Shown: positions 1 through 8,629, counted from the stretch's first letter. The stretch is DNA of 41,185 nucleotides from Mangrovicoccus sp. HB161399 (GCF_013184745.1 NZ_JAATVU010000054.1:1-41185); one strand, 5' to 3'. Numbers and translations are program-made. The notes: a model not told the origin generated them from the letters alone.

Positions 1-719
1 ATGCCGCACGCCCGGGCAGGCAAGGATCGACATGTCCGCAAAGATGGGCGCATAGTGAACATCCGCCCAGTCCGGGAGCCGGGGGCAAGGTCATCGTGCT
101 TTGTGCCAGTGTAACAGTCTGTCAGCTTGCGGCCCGGGATGCACGCGCGCATCCCCTGCCTCCAAGGCTTCCCGGAACCAATCAGCGTCGTAGCCGCGTT
201 CCCCGGGCAGCCATTCGACATTGGGCAGGCGACGCGCCCGCGCTCCGATGCCGTCGCTGACCTGGCCGACCGCAATGATTAATTTGAGCGGTCGCCCCTC
301 GCTGCCACAAGCGGCATGCAGCTTGGTGTTCATGCCGCCCTTGGTTCGAGAAATCAGTCGTCCACGACCGCAGTTAGATGTGCCTTCAGGTAGGTCGCGT
401 CGATCATCGCAGTCTTCCCTCGCCGTGTCCGGCGGTCAATCCCGCCATGATCCGGGCCAAGACGGCCTTGCCGCTCCAACGTTTCCAACGGTTGCAGAGC
501 GTCTCCGGGGATGTCGCGGCACCACTTGCGCCACGGTCCCCTTCAGCCATCAGGACCGTATTGCTGTGGAGCATCCCGCCAGCGCAATCCGCTGCGATTG
601 ATGAAGATAATGCGGTTCGGCACAGGGCGGTCATCGACCCGCGGCTTGCCATGGGACTTGGGGAAGCAGGGCTTCAGACGCGCCAACTGCGCATCGCTGA
701 GCCCGAATAGATAAGACAT
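1..719 (-). pseudogene. IS5-family transposase remnant, multiply frameshifted
   Basis: Degraded DDE transposase read right to left from an ATG at 719. The first frame gives MSYLFGLSDAQLARLKP, then RSGLRWRDAPQQYGPDG and a stop. The next pieces lie in other frames: LCNRWKRWSGKAVLARIMAG, then MIDATYLKAHLTAV, then KGGMNTKLHAACGSEGRPLK through ERGYDADWFREALE (to about 150), then CIPGRK in yet another frame. The order matches the usual IS5 order, including the MIDATYLKAH and DRGYDADWFR catalytic regions. At least three frame changes plus internal stops are seen, so this is not the single programmed frameshift of IS427-type elements. The 3' end is recognisable only weakly near 30-60 and may run off the window. 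No inverted repeats could be fixed. It lies just downstream of the 827-8590 operon. Confidence 0.85.
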
Positions 720-826
720 GCCACCGGTACGGCGTTCGATCTTCAGCCGGAGAATCCTGGCACTTGGCTGACATCAATGGGTCCAGACCCAGGCTTCCGG
801 GGGGCAATCCCGAACCGGCGGCCGCT

Positions 827-2113
827 TCAGGCCGGAACCAGCGCGCCCAGCCGCGCCAGCTCCGCAACTGCCGGAGCGGCGGCCTGCGACGGACCCAGCC
901 GCGCCAGCCGGGCGGCAAACTCGTCCGCCGTGCCGGGCTGTGCCAGCGCGGCCAGCAGCGCCGCCGCCGGATACGGGCCGAGCCGCGCCAGTTGCGTCCC
1001 GTCCGTCCGAAGCTCCATGCCACGCGCCCATTGGATATGCCCGCCGGCCATCAGCGGGACCTGCGCCGCGACAGCGGCCAGGCGCAGCCGGCCGGGCGGC
1101 GGCGATGACGGCAGGGCAGGAGTCGCCGGCATCTCCTGCCAGAATGCCGTGCGGTGCCGCCCCTGCTCGGCATGGGAGGCTGCGGTTGCCGCCCGTGCCG
1201 CCGTGCAATCCGTCCGGTGCCGCAGCCGCAGGAACTGTTCTGCCGCGCCGCGCTCTGCCGGATGGCGCAGCCATGTGGCCGCCGCGGCTGCCCCCTGCGC
1301 GGCGCTGCGCAGCGCGTGGACCAGCCCGTGCGCCCCGACCGGATCGCGGGCCAGCGCCGCGTCGCCGATCCGGATGATCCCGGGCACGGCCAGCGGGTCC
1401 GCCGCCGCAAGCCCGGCCGGGACCGGCGTTCCTGTCTCGCAGGTTTCGGTTATTGGATGGCCGGATGCCCTGAGCCAGCCTTGCCGTCCGGCGGCATCCA
1501 TCCCGGCCAGCGTGCCGGGCGCGGCAACGCGGAGTCCCTGCAGCTCTCCGGCGGCTGCGGCCCACCAGAGCCAGCCATCGGCCAGCGCGGCAAGTCCCAT
1601 GCTGGGCTGCTCTCGGCGGGCGTTCCCTCGGAAGGGCAGGGCGGCGCGCGGCGGCCCTAGCGGCGCCAGGCCGCCTGCGGCGCGTCCCCTGGCGTCGAGG
1701 ATGACCGCGGCCACGAGGACGGCACCGCTGCGGCAGGCGGCGCGGCCCGGCTCGAGCCTGTCGATGCGTTCCGCCGCGAGTTCCGCACCGGCGGCGAAGG
1801 CGGCGCGGCGCAGCGCGGCATGAAGGCGCGGCCGGGACAGCAGCAGCGGACCGGCATGGCCGAAACTGCGGATCTCGCTGTCGGGCCGCCAGGCAAGTTC
1901 GATGCGTTCCGCGGTCCCGAGGATGGCGTCCGACAGCGCCGGGGCCAGTCCCAGCTCGGCGGCCAGCCTCTGACCGGCGGCGGGCAGGCTCTCAATCCGC
2001 GGCGGGACGGGCGGGCAGGGATCGGCGAGCGTGACGCGGAAGCCCTGCCGCGCGAGGATTGCCGCCGCGGCGCAGCCGGCCGGCCCGGCCCCGGCGACCA
2101 GGATCTCAGCCAT
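827..2113 (-). CDS. FAD-dependent oxidoreductase, LodB/QhpG-like candidate maturase
   Basis: 428 residues starting with a Rossmann dinucleotide motif, MAEILVAGAGPAGCAAAAIL (G8, G10, G13), followed by a group-A flavin monooxygenase/halogenase-like fold with a second flavin segment around IIRIGDAALARDPVGAHGL. Known: flavoproteins of this class (LodB, GoxB, QhpG) are needed to form protein-derived tryptophylquinone cofactors in partner oxidases. Inference: it matures the LodA-like polypeptides encoded upstream in the same operon. It overlaps the radical SAM gene by 8 bases, so the two are probably translationally coupled. It is the last gene of the operon; the only hairpin behind it is a weak TGGGTC/GACCCA stem at 778-791 next to the IS remnant. 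A small-molecule hydroxylase or halogenase cannot be excluded. Confidence 0.7.
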   Translation of the reverse strand: MAEILVAGAGPAGCAAAAILARQGFRVTLADPCPPVPPRIESLPAAGQRLAAELGLAPALSDAILGTAERIELAWRPDSEIRSFGHAGPLLLSRPRLHAALRRAAFAAGAELAAERIDRLEPGRAACRSGAVLVAAVILDARGRAAGGLAPLGPPRAALPFRGNARREQPSMGLAALADGWLWWAAAAGELQGLRVAAPGTLAGMDAAGRQGWLRASGHPITETCETGTPVPAGLAAADPLAVPGIIRIGDAALARDPVGAHGLVHALRSAAQGAAAAATWLRHPAERGAAEQFLRLRHRTDCTAARAATAASHAEQGRHRTAFWQEMPATPALPSSPPPGRLRLAAVAAQVPLMAGGHIQWARGMELRTDGTQLARLGPYPAAALLAALAQPGTADEFAARLARLGPSQAAAPAVAELARLGALVPA

Positions 2114-3419
2114 CGGCGAACCAGCCGGGCCGCGCCGCCATCAGCCGCCCATAGGCGCCGATCGCGAAATCCAGCCAGCCGCGCACGAAATCGCATGCCG
2201 GGCGCCCGGCATGCAGCACCTCGTGGTGGCAGCCGCCGCCGCAGAGCCGCCGGGCCCAGCAGGACGCGCAGTCCGCCTGTGCCTCGACCTGCCGCTCGGC
2301 GAGGAAGCGCTGCCGTGCCGCAACGTCCGGACCGCCCGAAAGATCGCCCATCCCGCCCAGCGGATCGTTCACGAACCGGTGGCAGGCGGCGTAGTTTCCC
2401 TCGGCATCGACCGCCAGGTAGTCGCGCACCGCGCCGCAGGAATGGCTGCGCGGGCGGCCGCGGTGCAGCTCGCCGAGCGCTGTGGCGAGATTGGCGAAGG
2501 CGTGGGGGCGGCCCGCGATCGTGGCTGCCAGCCAATCCTCCCCCGCGGCGGTCATGGCCTCGAGCAGCAGCGGGAATTCGGCTGCGCCGAGCGCGCCCGA
2601 GCCGGTGGGCGAGGCCAGCATCGGCGAGACCCCGACCGAGCCGAAGCCCAGATCCGACAAGGCCGCCACCGTGGCGGGGATGTCCAGGTTTTCCGGCGTC
2701 ACCGTCACCCGTGCCGACAGCTTGATCCGGTCGGACCGTGCCGAGAGCGGACCCAGCCGCGCCGCCACCCGGTCGAAGCTGCCCGCCCCGCCGGCCATCG
2801 GCCGCAGCCTGTCATTTGCCGCCCGATCTCCGTCGAGGCTGACCGTCACGGCAAAGCGCTGTTCGGCCAGGAACTCGGCATCGGCCTCCCGCAGCAGCGT
2901 CGCATTGGTGGTCATGGCGAAGCCGACCTTCACCGCCCGCGCCCCGGCGCGGCGCCGGGCGAAGGCGACCGTGTCGCGGATCAGCCCGCTGGCCATCCAG
3001 GGCTCTCCGCCCATGAAGGCGATCTGGACCGTGCCGCCCGGAGGCGCATCGGCGACCAGCCGCTCCACCGCAGCCTTCGCGACCCCGGACGGCATCTGCC
3101 GCTGCGGCCCGCCGAAGGCGCCGCCTGCGGCATAGCAGTAGCCGCAGGCCATGTTGCACGCCTGGGACACGGTCAGCGCCAGCGCCCGGACCGGCGGCGG
3201 GGCGCCCTGTTCCGGCAGGGCAGGTTCCGCCGCATCGAGGCCGAGACGCGCCAGCATCGCCGCGGCGGCCCGGTCGCCCGACCGCAGGGCAGTTTCCATC
3301 TCCTCCGCCTGCGCGGGGGACAGCGCGTAGAGCGCGGCGCTTTCGGCATGCAGCAGGAGTGTCCCGGACAGATGTGCCAGGCGGCTCTGCAGGCGGGGAG
3401 GGGGGGCGCCGTCAGCCAC
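2106..3419 (-). CDS. Radical SAM/SPASM peptide-modifying enzyme
   Basis: 437 residues. The radical SAM cluster site is C88-C92-C95 (QACNMACGYCYA), followed by the GGEP motif at 137-140 (FMGGEPW). The C-terminal SPASM region has C328, C346, then CASC (384-387), C393, C397 (CGGGCHHE) and C409, with the classic CxxC, x5, CxxxC spacing that binds auxiliary Fe-S clusters. Known: such proteins install thioether or other crosslinks in peptides; QhpD does this for the quinohemoprotein amine dehydrogenase gamma subunit and carries a similar GGGC-H-E stretch. Inference: it crosslinks one of the LodA-like proteins in this operon. Translation starts at a GTG (3419) inside the end of the preceding gene. 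No short precursor peptide gene was found nearby, so a protein substrate is more likely than a RiPP. Confidence 0.85.
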   Translation of the reverse strand: MADGAPPPRLQSRLAHLSGTLLLHAESAALYALSPAQAEEMETALRSGDRAAAAMLARLGLDAAEPALPEQGAPPPVRALALTVSQACNMACGYCYAAGGAFGGPQRQMPSGVAKAAVERLVADAPPGGTVQIAFMGGEPWMASGLIRDTVAFARRRAGARAVKVGFAMTTNATLLREADAEFLAEQRFAVTVSLDGDRAANDRLRPMAGGAGSFDRVAARLGPLSARSDRIKLSARVTVTPENLDIPATVAALSDLGFGSVGVSPMLASPTGSGALGAAEFPLLLEAMTAAGEDWLAATIAGRPHAFANLATALGELHRGRPRSHSCGAVRDYLAVDAEGNYAACHRFVNDPLGGMGDLSGGPDVAARQRFLAERQVEAQADCASCWARRLCGGGCHHEVLHAGRPACDFVRGWLDFAIGAYGRLMAARPGWFADG

Positions 3420-5280
3420 CGCAGCCGCCCCGGAACGGCGCGAAGAACGGGATGCCGATGCGCTGCTTCGCCAGTTCCTCGCCCTTTTCCCAGAGCAGGT
3501 GCATGATGTCGCGCGCCTCGACGATCAGCGCCTCGGACGCCGCCCGGTCGGCATTGCTGCGGGCGGTTTCCGCCTCGGCGCGGTAGCCGTCCTGCAGTGC
3601 CGCCACCGCCGCTTCGAGCAGCTTGAGCGCGGGCGCCACCGCCGCGTCGCTTGGATCGGCAAGCGTCACCCCGCGCAGGTAGAGATGCTCCAGCTCCGAA
3701 TAGGGGGCGAGGATCGCGTGGACATCGCGGAACTTGTGGTAGTGCTGCAGCCCGTCGCTGTCGATCCGCACCGCCAGCTGGAACAGCCCCGGCGGATAGC
3801 CGTCCTCCTCGCGCAGGTGCTTCACCAGCTGGGCATATTCGGTGTCGATGTCGCCGCCCGGCCGCTCCAGCGCGACGAACTGCTCGATGATCCCCGGCGT
3901 GGCCGGGTCGAGGCTCAGGCTGTGCTCCGGGTCGGCATGGCCGGATGTGGGACCGACCACGGGCCGGTAGGCCGGCAGCACGTCCGGGCGCAGGGCTGTC
4001 AGCGACCACAGCATCTGGTTGACCCAGCGCAGGTGGGTCATCTCGCTGATGGCAACCGACAGCAGGATCTGCCGCGCCGCGCGCAGGTCGTCGGCAAGAC
4101 CCGGCCAGGCGGCGGCTTCGGCGGCGGTCACCTCCTCGGGCGCGCGGATCGAGAAGGTCGCGTAGAGATAGCGCAGCGCCAGGATGAATTCGAGCGGGCC
4201 CAGATTGTCCCGCAGGTCCGCGCAGATCGCCGGCAGCGAAGGACCGGCAACGTCCGGATCCGCGGCGGGAAGCTCGCCGTCGGGGGTGACATTCGCTTCC
4301 TGGCCCTGCAGCACGAAGTCGAGCTCCTGCCAGTGCAGGTTGATTTCGTAGGGGTCGTAGCGGTAGGGCCGCGCGCCGTCGATCGTGGTGGCTGCCTGCA
4401 CGTCGGCGGCCGGATCCGTGCGGCGGCGCATCCAGTCCAGGAAGCTCACCGGCTGCAGCGGATCGGTCTCCGACGTGCGGTCGGGGATTTCCTGCCCGGA
4501 TTGCATCCGGCCGCGGTCGTTCGGGTCGGGCACCTCGCCCAGCACGACGTCGGGGTGGTTCGAGGCCCAGTACTGGCAGGCGCAGTCGCGGAAATCATGC
4601 GTCCAGGGACTGCACATCGAGGCGGTCAGCTCGCCGGGATGGTAGACATCCGGGATCATCCCCTCGCCGTCCAGATAGGCGCGCCGCTTGCCGGTCAGCA
4701 CCACCGGCACGCCCATGGGCTGGCCCTGCGGGTCGCGCTGGGTCAGCGCGATGGCCAGGTCGGCCTCGGCCGGATCGGCGCTGCGCTCGATCAGGCGGAT
4801 GATCCACCAGGCGATCTCGCCCTCGTAGGGGGTGTAGAGCAGCGCGTTCTGCCAGACCGAGATGTCGTAGAGCTCGATCCGGCGGCCCTTCTGCTCGACA
4901 TAGTGCAGGTACCACTGGCCGCTGCCCAGAGCCGAGCCCTCCGGTCCGTTCAGCTTCTGCGCGAGGTCCTGCACCCAGGGCCAGGCCTCGTCGAAAACCG
5001 GGTCGCCGGTGGTGTCGGCATAGACGAGCTGCGCCCCCTGCGTGCCGTCCGGCCCGTCCGGCGTCACGCCCGGAAAGGCGAAGACGAGGCCGGGGAAGAA
5101 GCGCACGTCGAGCTGGCGCAGGTCGAATTCCAGCCCCGGAAAGCAGTTGCCGACGCCGGAATCCATCAAGGTGGCGACGGAATTTCCCAGCACCGGCTCG
5201 GGATAGGCGGGCAGGTCCGGCTCGGCCTGGCGCGCGGCCATGTTCAGGGGGCGGATCTTGCGGTCGGGCGTGTCGGTCAT
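3412..5280 (-). CDS. LodA C-terminal-like segment fused to a VioB-type ferritin-like domain
   Basis: 622 residues in two parts. Residues about 30-260 resemble the C-terminal, cofactor-bearing part of LodA/GoxA quinoprotein oxidases: GVGNCFPGLEFD at 42-53 (family pattern around FxPGIE) and, later, MCSPWTHDFRDCACQYWASN at 222-241, like the family's PW..D...C....YW region. Residues about 340-615 form a helical ferritin-like domain with an ExxH metal-type motif (SEMTHL, E413/H416) and FVALERP, as in the VioB-type Ferritin-like family. Candidate cysteine tryptophylquinone residues are Cys46 and Trp238, but the exact equivalence to LodA Cys/Trp is unproven; Cys223, 233 and 235 are alternatives. The start ATG at 5280 overlaps the stop of the LodA-N-like gene (ATGA). 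Domain assignments come from recalled motifs, not a search. Confidence 0.65.
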   Translation of the reverse strand: MTDTPDRKIRPLNMAARQAEPDLPAYPEPVLGNSVATLMDSGVGNCFPGLEFDLRQLDVRFFPGLVFAFPGVTPDGPDGTQGAQLVYADTTGDPVFDEAWPWVQDLAQKLNGPEGSALGSGQWYLHYVEQKGRRIELYDISVWQNALLYTPYEGEIAWWIIRLIERSADPAEADLAIALTQRDPQGQPMGVPVVLTGKRRAYLDGEGMIPDVYHPGELTASMCSPWTHDFRDCACQYWASNHPDVVLGEVPDPNDRGRMQSGQEIPDRTSETDPLQPVSFLDWMRRRTDPAADVQAATTIDGARPYRYDPYEINLHWQELDFVLQGQEANVTPDGELPAADPDVAGPSLPAICADLRDNLGPLEFILALRYLYATFSIRAPEEVTAAEAAAWPGLADDLRAARQILLSVAISEMTHLRWVNQMLWSLTALRPDVLPAYRPVVGPTSGHADPEHSLSLDPATPGIIEQFVALERPGGDIDTEYAQLVKHLREEDGYPPGLFQLAVRIDSDGLQHYHKFRDVHAILAPYSELEHLYLRGVTLADPSDAAVAPALKLLEAAVAALQDGYRAEAETARSNADRAASEALIVEARDIMHLLWEKGEELAKQRIGIPFFAPFRGGCGG

Positions 5281-7067
5281 GCCTCGTCTCCGGTCGGGGC
5301 TTCGGGCGCCGCGCGCCAGTCGGGATCGTGTTCGAGCTTGTCGAGATAGGCCATCAGCAGGTCGTATTGCCGCCGCGTGATGGACAGGGGCACGCCCATC
5401 GAGTGGCGCATGAAGGGCGGCATCCGCATGTCGTAGGAGGTGTCGGGCAGGGTGCGCGGATCGCGGAAGCGCAGAGGTTCCTTGCCGGCGCGGCCGGTTG
5501 CGGCCGGCACCTCGGCGGGCTTGGTCACGCCGGGCCGTGCGGGCAGTTCCGACACCCAGCCGAAGGGCGGGCGGACGATCTCGCGCACCCGGTCGGGACG
5601 GCGCGACAGGAAGGCGCGCAGCACCGGGCTGTCTGCCATCCGGACATGGACCTGCTGCACCACGGTCGTGTAGGGCAGCCGCTCCGACGCGCCGGACGCG
5701 GGGGCCAGCGTTGCGCCCTGTCCGGGCGTGTAGTCCGGCGTCAGATCGGCATAGGGCTTGTCGGCGCGGCGCATGCTTTCCGGACCGAGCCGCGGGCTGA
5801 TGCCCTCGTCCCAGTTCGGATCGTTCTTGTTCCTCGCGCCGTGCATCCAGGCATTGCCCGACAGCGCCCAGTGCCGCCGCTGGTCCAGGTTGACGAGGCT
5901 CGCGGTCTCGAAGACGCGGCGGAAGAGGTCGAGGATCTCCAGCGGCGTGGTCTCGATGTCGAGCTTGGCGGGCGGTAGCTCGCGGTCCTCCAACTCGTCG
6001 CGGATCGAATACATCGGGCGGCGGTCCGGGGCGAAATCCGGCGGCCCGGCAAAGGCGCGGGCCTGCGCGACATGGAGCTGCCCGGCCACGGCCAGGCGCG
6101 CCTCCACCACCAGGTCGCATGTGTCGTCGATCAGCCCCCAGCTCTGGCCGGGATCGATCCGCGCACCGTCATAGCTGTCCATCGGCGTCGGCCATTTCGG
6201 CTTGCTGTCCGCGCCGAAGCTGTAGCCGAGCCAGGGCGAGCCGCTCGACAGGATGCGGTTCTCCGGCCGGGTCATGCGGTGGATGCGGCCGTACTCGGTG
6301 ACATGCGGCACGAAATCTCCGGGGGCCAGCGGCGAGGCGACGGCCTCGGAGGCCTCGGGCGGGCCGAAGCTGTCCCCCTTGCCCGGGGTGAAGCGCAGCC
6401 GCACCTGGTCGAGCCGCGTGCGGCAGGACCAGTCCTCGTGGTTGGGCGCGAAGGTCTGGACATGGCCCAGCGGCAGCGGCGCGTCGGGGCGCACCAGCGG
6501 AACCTCGCCCTCGACATGCGGGCTGACCGCATCGAGCGGCTGCGGGTCGTAGTCGGTGGCGCGGAACACCGTGCGGGCGATGGCGGCATCGGCTGCCCGC
6601 TTGGTGCGCGCCTGCGCCTTGCGGTTCGCGGCGGTCACGGTGAATTGCAGCGCGCCGGGATCGGTCCGGTGCTCTGCCAGAAGCGCGGCAGTGACGGGCA
6701 CGGCGGTGACCTTGCCCGAGCGCGCCTGCATCCGCGCCCAGAGCTCGAAGAACGGCGCGACCGGCTTCACCCGGTTCTCTCTGTCCTTGAAGGCGATCCG
6801 CTCCGGCAGCCGCACCTCCAGCTTCATCGGCGGATAGCCGGTGGTTTCCGTCGATACCGGCACCAGCGTCGGCGCGGGCTCGACCATGGTCTGCACGCCG
6901 CGATGCGGGTTCTCGTCGGTCTTCCAGCGGTAGGCGTCCAGCGGTTCCGGCGAAGCGCCCACGCGGGCGATGGCCATCGGCGGGTCGAAGAACAGTCCGA
7001 TCATCCGCTCGCCCTCGGCGTCGCGGCTGCGCCAGGGCGCGCAGGGGCCGTCATGCGTGCAGGTCAT
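5277..7067 (-). CDS. LodA N-terminal-like protein (separate subunit)
   Basis: 596 residues from ATG at 7067. After a short cysteine-containing leader (MTCTHDGPC) comes LFFDPPMAIARVGASPEPLD, which matches the start of LodA/GoxA proteins (HPAIGIARVGNSP type), then RIAFKDRENRVKPVAPFFEL, the typical FKDxxGRVKRQ.ARFR region. It ends in SITRRQYDLLMAYLDKL, resembling the LodA LTxTQxQYxLLK segment that directly precedes the cofactor domain. So it seems to be the N-terminal part of a LodA-like oxidase ending exactly where the next gene's LodA-C-like segment begins. Stop and start codons overlap on both sides (ATGA at 7064 and 5277), implying coupled, possibly stoichiometric synthesis. No signal peptide is evident. 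Inference: it pairs with the 3412-5280 product to rebuild an amino-acid or amine oxidase. Confidence 0.65.
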   Translation of the reverse strand: MTCTHDGPCAPWRSRDAEGERMIGLFFDPPMAIARVGASPEPLDAYRWKTDENPHRGVQTMVEPAPTLVPVSTETTGYPPMKLEVRLPERIAFKDRENRVKPVAPFFELWARMQARSGKVTAVPVTAALLAEHRTDPGALQFTVTAANRKAQARTKRAADAAIARTVFRATDYDPQPLDAVSPHVEGEVPLVRPDAPLPLGHVQTFAPNHEDWSCRTRLDQVRLRFTPGKGDSFGPPEASEAVASPLAPGDFVPHVTEYGRIHRMTRPENRILSSGSPWLGYSFGADSKPKWPTPMDSYDGARIDPGQSWGLIDDTCDLVVEARLAVAGQLHVAQARAFAGPPDFAPDRRPMYSIRDELEDRELPPAKLDIETTPLEILDLFRRVFETASLVNLDQRRHWALSGNAWMHGARNKNDPNWDEGISPRLGPESMRRADKPYADLTPDYTPGQGATLAPASGASERLPYTTVVQQVHVRMADSPVLRAFLSRRPDRVREIVRPPFGWVSELPARPGVTKPAEVPAATGRAGKEPLRFRDPRTLPDTSYDMRMPPFMRHSMGVPLSITRRQYDLLMAYLDKLEHDPDWRAAPEAPTGDEA

Positions 7068-8590
7068 GCCAATTCTCCGCAGGGCAGGTCGAGCGGAATG
7101 GACTGCTCGTATTCGAAGAGGTTGCCGGGATCGTGGCGGCGCTTTATCTCCACCAGCCGTTCGAGGTTCTCCCCGAAATACTGGCGCAGGAAGCCCGGAT
7201 TTCCGCGGCGCGGATAGTTCTGGTAGCGGTGCCCGTCCGACATTGCCCCGGCGATCCGGCCGAATTCGTCGAGCCAGGCCGTGCTGGCCCCGCGGTGCGC
7301 GTCGAAGGTCCAGAACGCCCAGGAGAACAGGTCGAGGCTGGCATCGCGGTGGCGGTAGGCCATCTCGTCCGGGGCCGGCTCGTTGATTTCGCCGCCGTAG
7401 AATTCCGCGGCGATGAAGCAGGTCAGGTCGGGCGCCTTGAGGAAATGGTCGAGCATCTCGCGCCAGCGCTCGGCCGGATGCGATTTCGCGATGATCCGTC
7501 CGTCGACCAGCGGCTTGGTGTTCATCGAGACATTCGGCATGTCGATCCCCGGCGGGTCGACCGTGGCCAGCAGCGCCTCGTTGACCTCCAGGTAGCGTCC
7601 GGCGCGCCAGATCTCCAGCTGGCTCTTGCGGTCCTCCAGCTGTTCCAGGAGCGGCCCGATCGCCGCGGCGCATTCGGCCTCGGTGCCGTCATAGAGCCCG
7701 CGGATCAGCAGGAAGGGGAGCTGCGCGCCCGGCTGCTCCTTGGTCGGCAGGTACATCATCAGCGCCTGGTGGCCCATCTTCGCCGGTCCGGTGACCGCGT
7801 AATCGGCCTGCAGCTGCGCCATGACCCGCGCGGCGCGGGCGATCCCTGCCTCGTCGGAAAGCGGGAACTTCAGCCCGAAGGCCCAGACCTCCTCCAACGG
7901 GACAAGCCGGTACTCGATCTCGGTGAGCACGCCGAACTGGTTGCCGGTGCCGCCGCGCGCCGCCCAGAAGAGGTCGGCGTTTTCCTCCCGGTTGCAGCGC
8001 CGGATCTGCCCGTCGGGCGTCACCATGCGCAGCGACAGGACATTGTCGCAGTTCAGCCCGAAGATCCGCGAGGTGAAGCCGTAGCCGCCGCCCTGCATGT
8101 AGCCCGCGACCGCCACAGTTTCGCAGCCGCCGCCCGGAACGTGCAGCGAGTAGTGGTCGAGCACCCGGTTGAGCTTGTGGAAGATCGTCCCGGCGCCGAC
8201 CCGTGCGGTGCGGTGCACCGGGTCGACCAGCACATGGTCGATCCGGCTGGTGTCGATCACGATCTGGTCGTTCGAGGAATAGCCGGCGGTGGAATGCCCG
8301 CCCGAGCGGGCGGTGACCTTCAGCTTCTGCGCCTGCGCGAAGTCGAGCGCGGCGATCACGTCGGTCTCGCAGGCGGCATGGATGATCAGCTGCGGATAGG
8401 CCTGGTAGCTGTGCATGAAGACCATGCGGTCGTCATTGTAGCCCGGATAGCCCGGCTGCTGCACGTCGCCGGCGAGCTTGGTTTCCAGCTCGGCAAGCGC
8501 TTCGGCGGAATAGGACAGGAGCCCGGTCTCCGTCCGCTGGTATTCGGTCCAGGGGGAGGGCCGTAGTTTTTTCTTTCGAAATCTGGTCAT
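7064..8590 (-). CDS. Berberine-bridge-type FAD-linked oxidase
   Basis: 508 residues. The FAD-binding type 4 domain carries ARSGGHSTAGYSS with H99 and VPGGGCETVAVAGYMQGGGY with C156, the His and Cys that in this family attach FAD at two points (bicovalent flavin). The C-terminal BBE motif is present near the end as YQNYPRRGNPGF and RRHDPGNLFEYEQSIPL. Such enzymes oxidise alcohols, sugars or alkaloid-type amines with O2. The start at 8590 has GAGACG and GGCAGGACA upstream; a longer in-frame reading to 8977 would run through the divergent promoter region and is not used. First gene of the five-gene operon. There is no signal peptide, so it is probably cytosolic. The substrate is unknown; it may act on the same compound as the LodA-like oxidase or on its product. 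Confidence 0.85.
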   Translation of the reverse strand: MTRFRKKKLRPSPWTEYQRTETGLLSYSAEALAELETKLAGDVQQPGYPGYNDDRMVFMHSYQAYPQLIIHAACETDVIAALDFAQAQKLKVTARSGGHSTAGYSSNDQIVIDTSRIDHVLVDPVHRTARVGAGTIFHKLNRVLDHYSLHVPGGGCETVAVAGYMQGGGYGFTSRIFGLNCDNVLSLRMVTPDGQIRRCNREENADLFWAARGGTGNQFGVLTEIEYRLVPLEEVWAFGLKFPLSDEAGIARAARVMAQLQADYAVTGPAKMGHQALMMYLPTKEQPGAQLPFLLIRGLYDGTEAECAAAIGPLLEQLEDRKSQLEIWRAGRYLEVNEALLATVDPPGIDMPNVSMNTKPLVDGRIIAKSHPAERWREMLDHFLKAPDLTCFIAAEFYGGEINEPAPDEMAYRHRDASLDLFSWAFWTFDAHRGASTAWLDEFGRIAGAMSDGHRYQNYPRRGNPGFLRQYFGENLERLVEIKRRHDPGNLFEYEQSIPLDLPCGELA

Positions 8591-8612
8591 TGTCCTGCCA
8601 AGCGTCTCACGT

Positions 8613-8629
8613 CGGTCAATCAATGACCG
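8613..8629. promoter_or_regulatory. 17-bp palindrome, candidate operator of the oxidase operon
   Basis: CGGTCAATCAATGACCG has perfect 6-base arms (CGGTCA/TGACCG) around ATCAA. It sits 23-39 bases upstream of the oxidase start, in the 251-base gap shared with acuI. Position and size suit a dimeric repressor of the TetR or GntR kind; no cognate regulator gene is in the window. Confidence 0.4.

Noticed and set aside
1-719. Intact two-frame IS427-type transposase using programmed frameshifting
   Set aside because: At least three frame changes and internal stops are needed to restore the protein, more than the single programmed shift of that subgroup.
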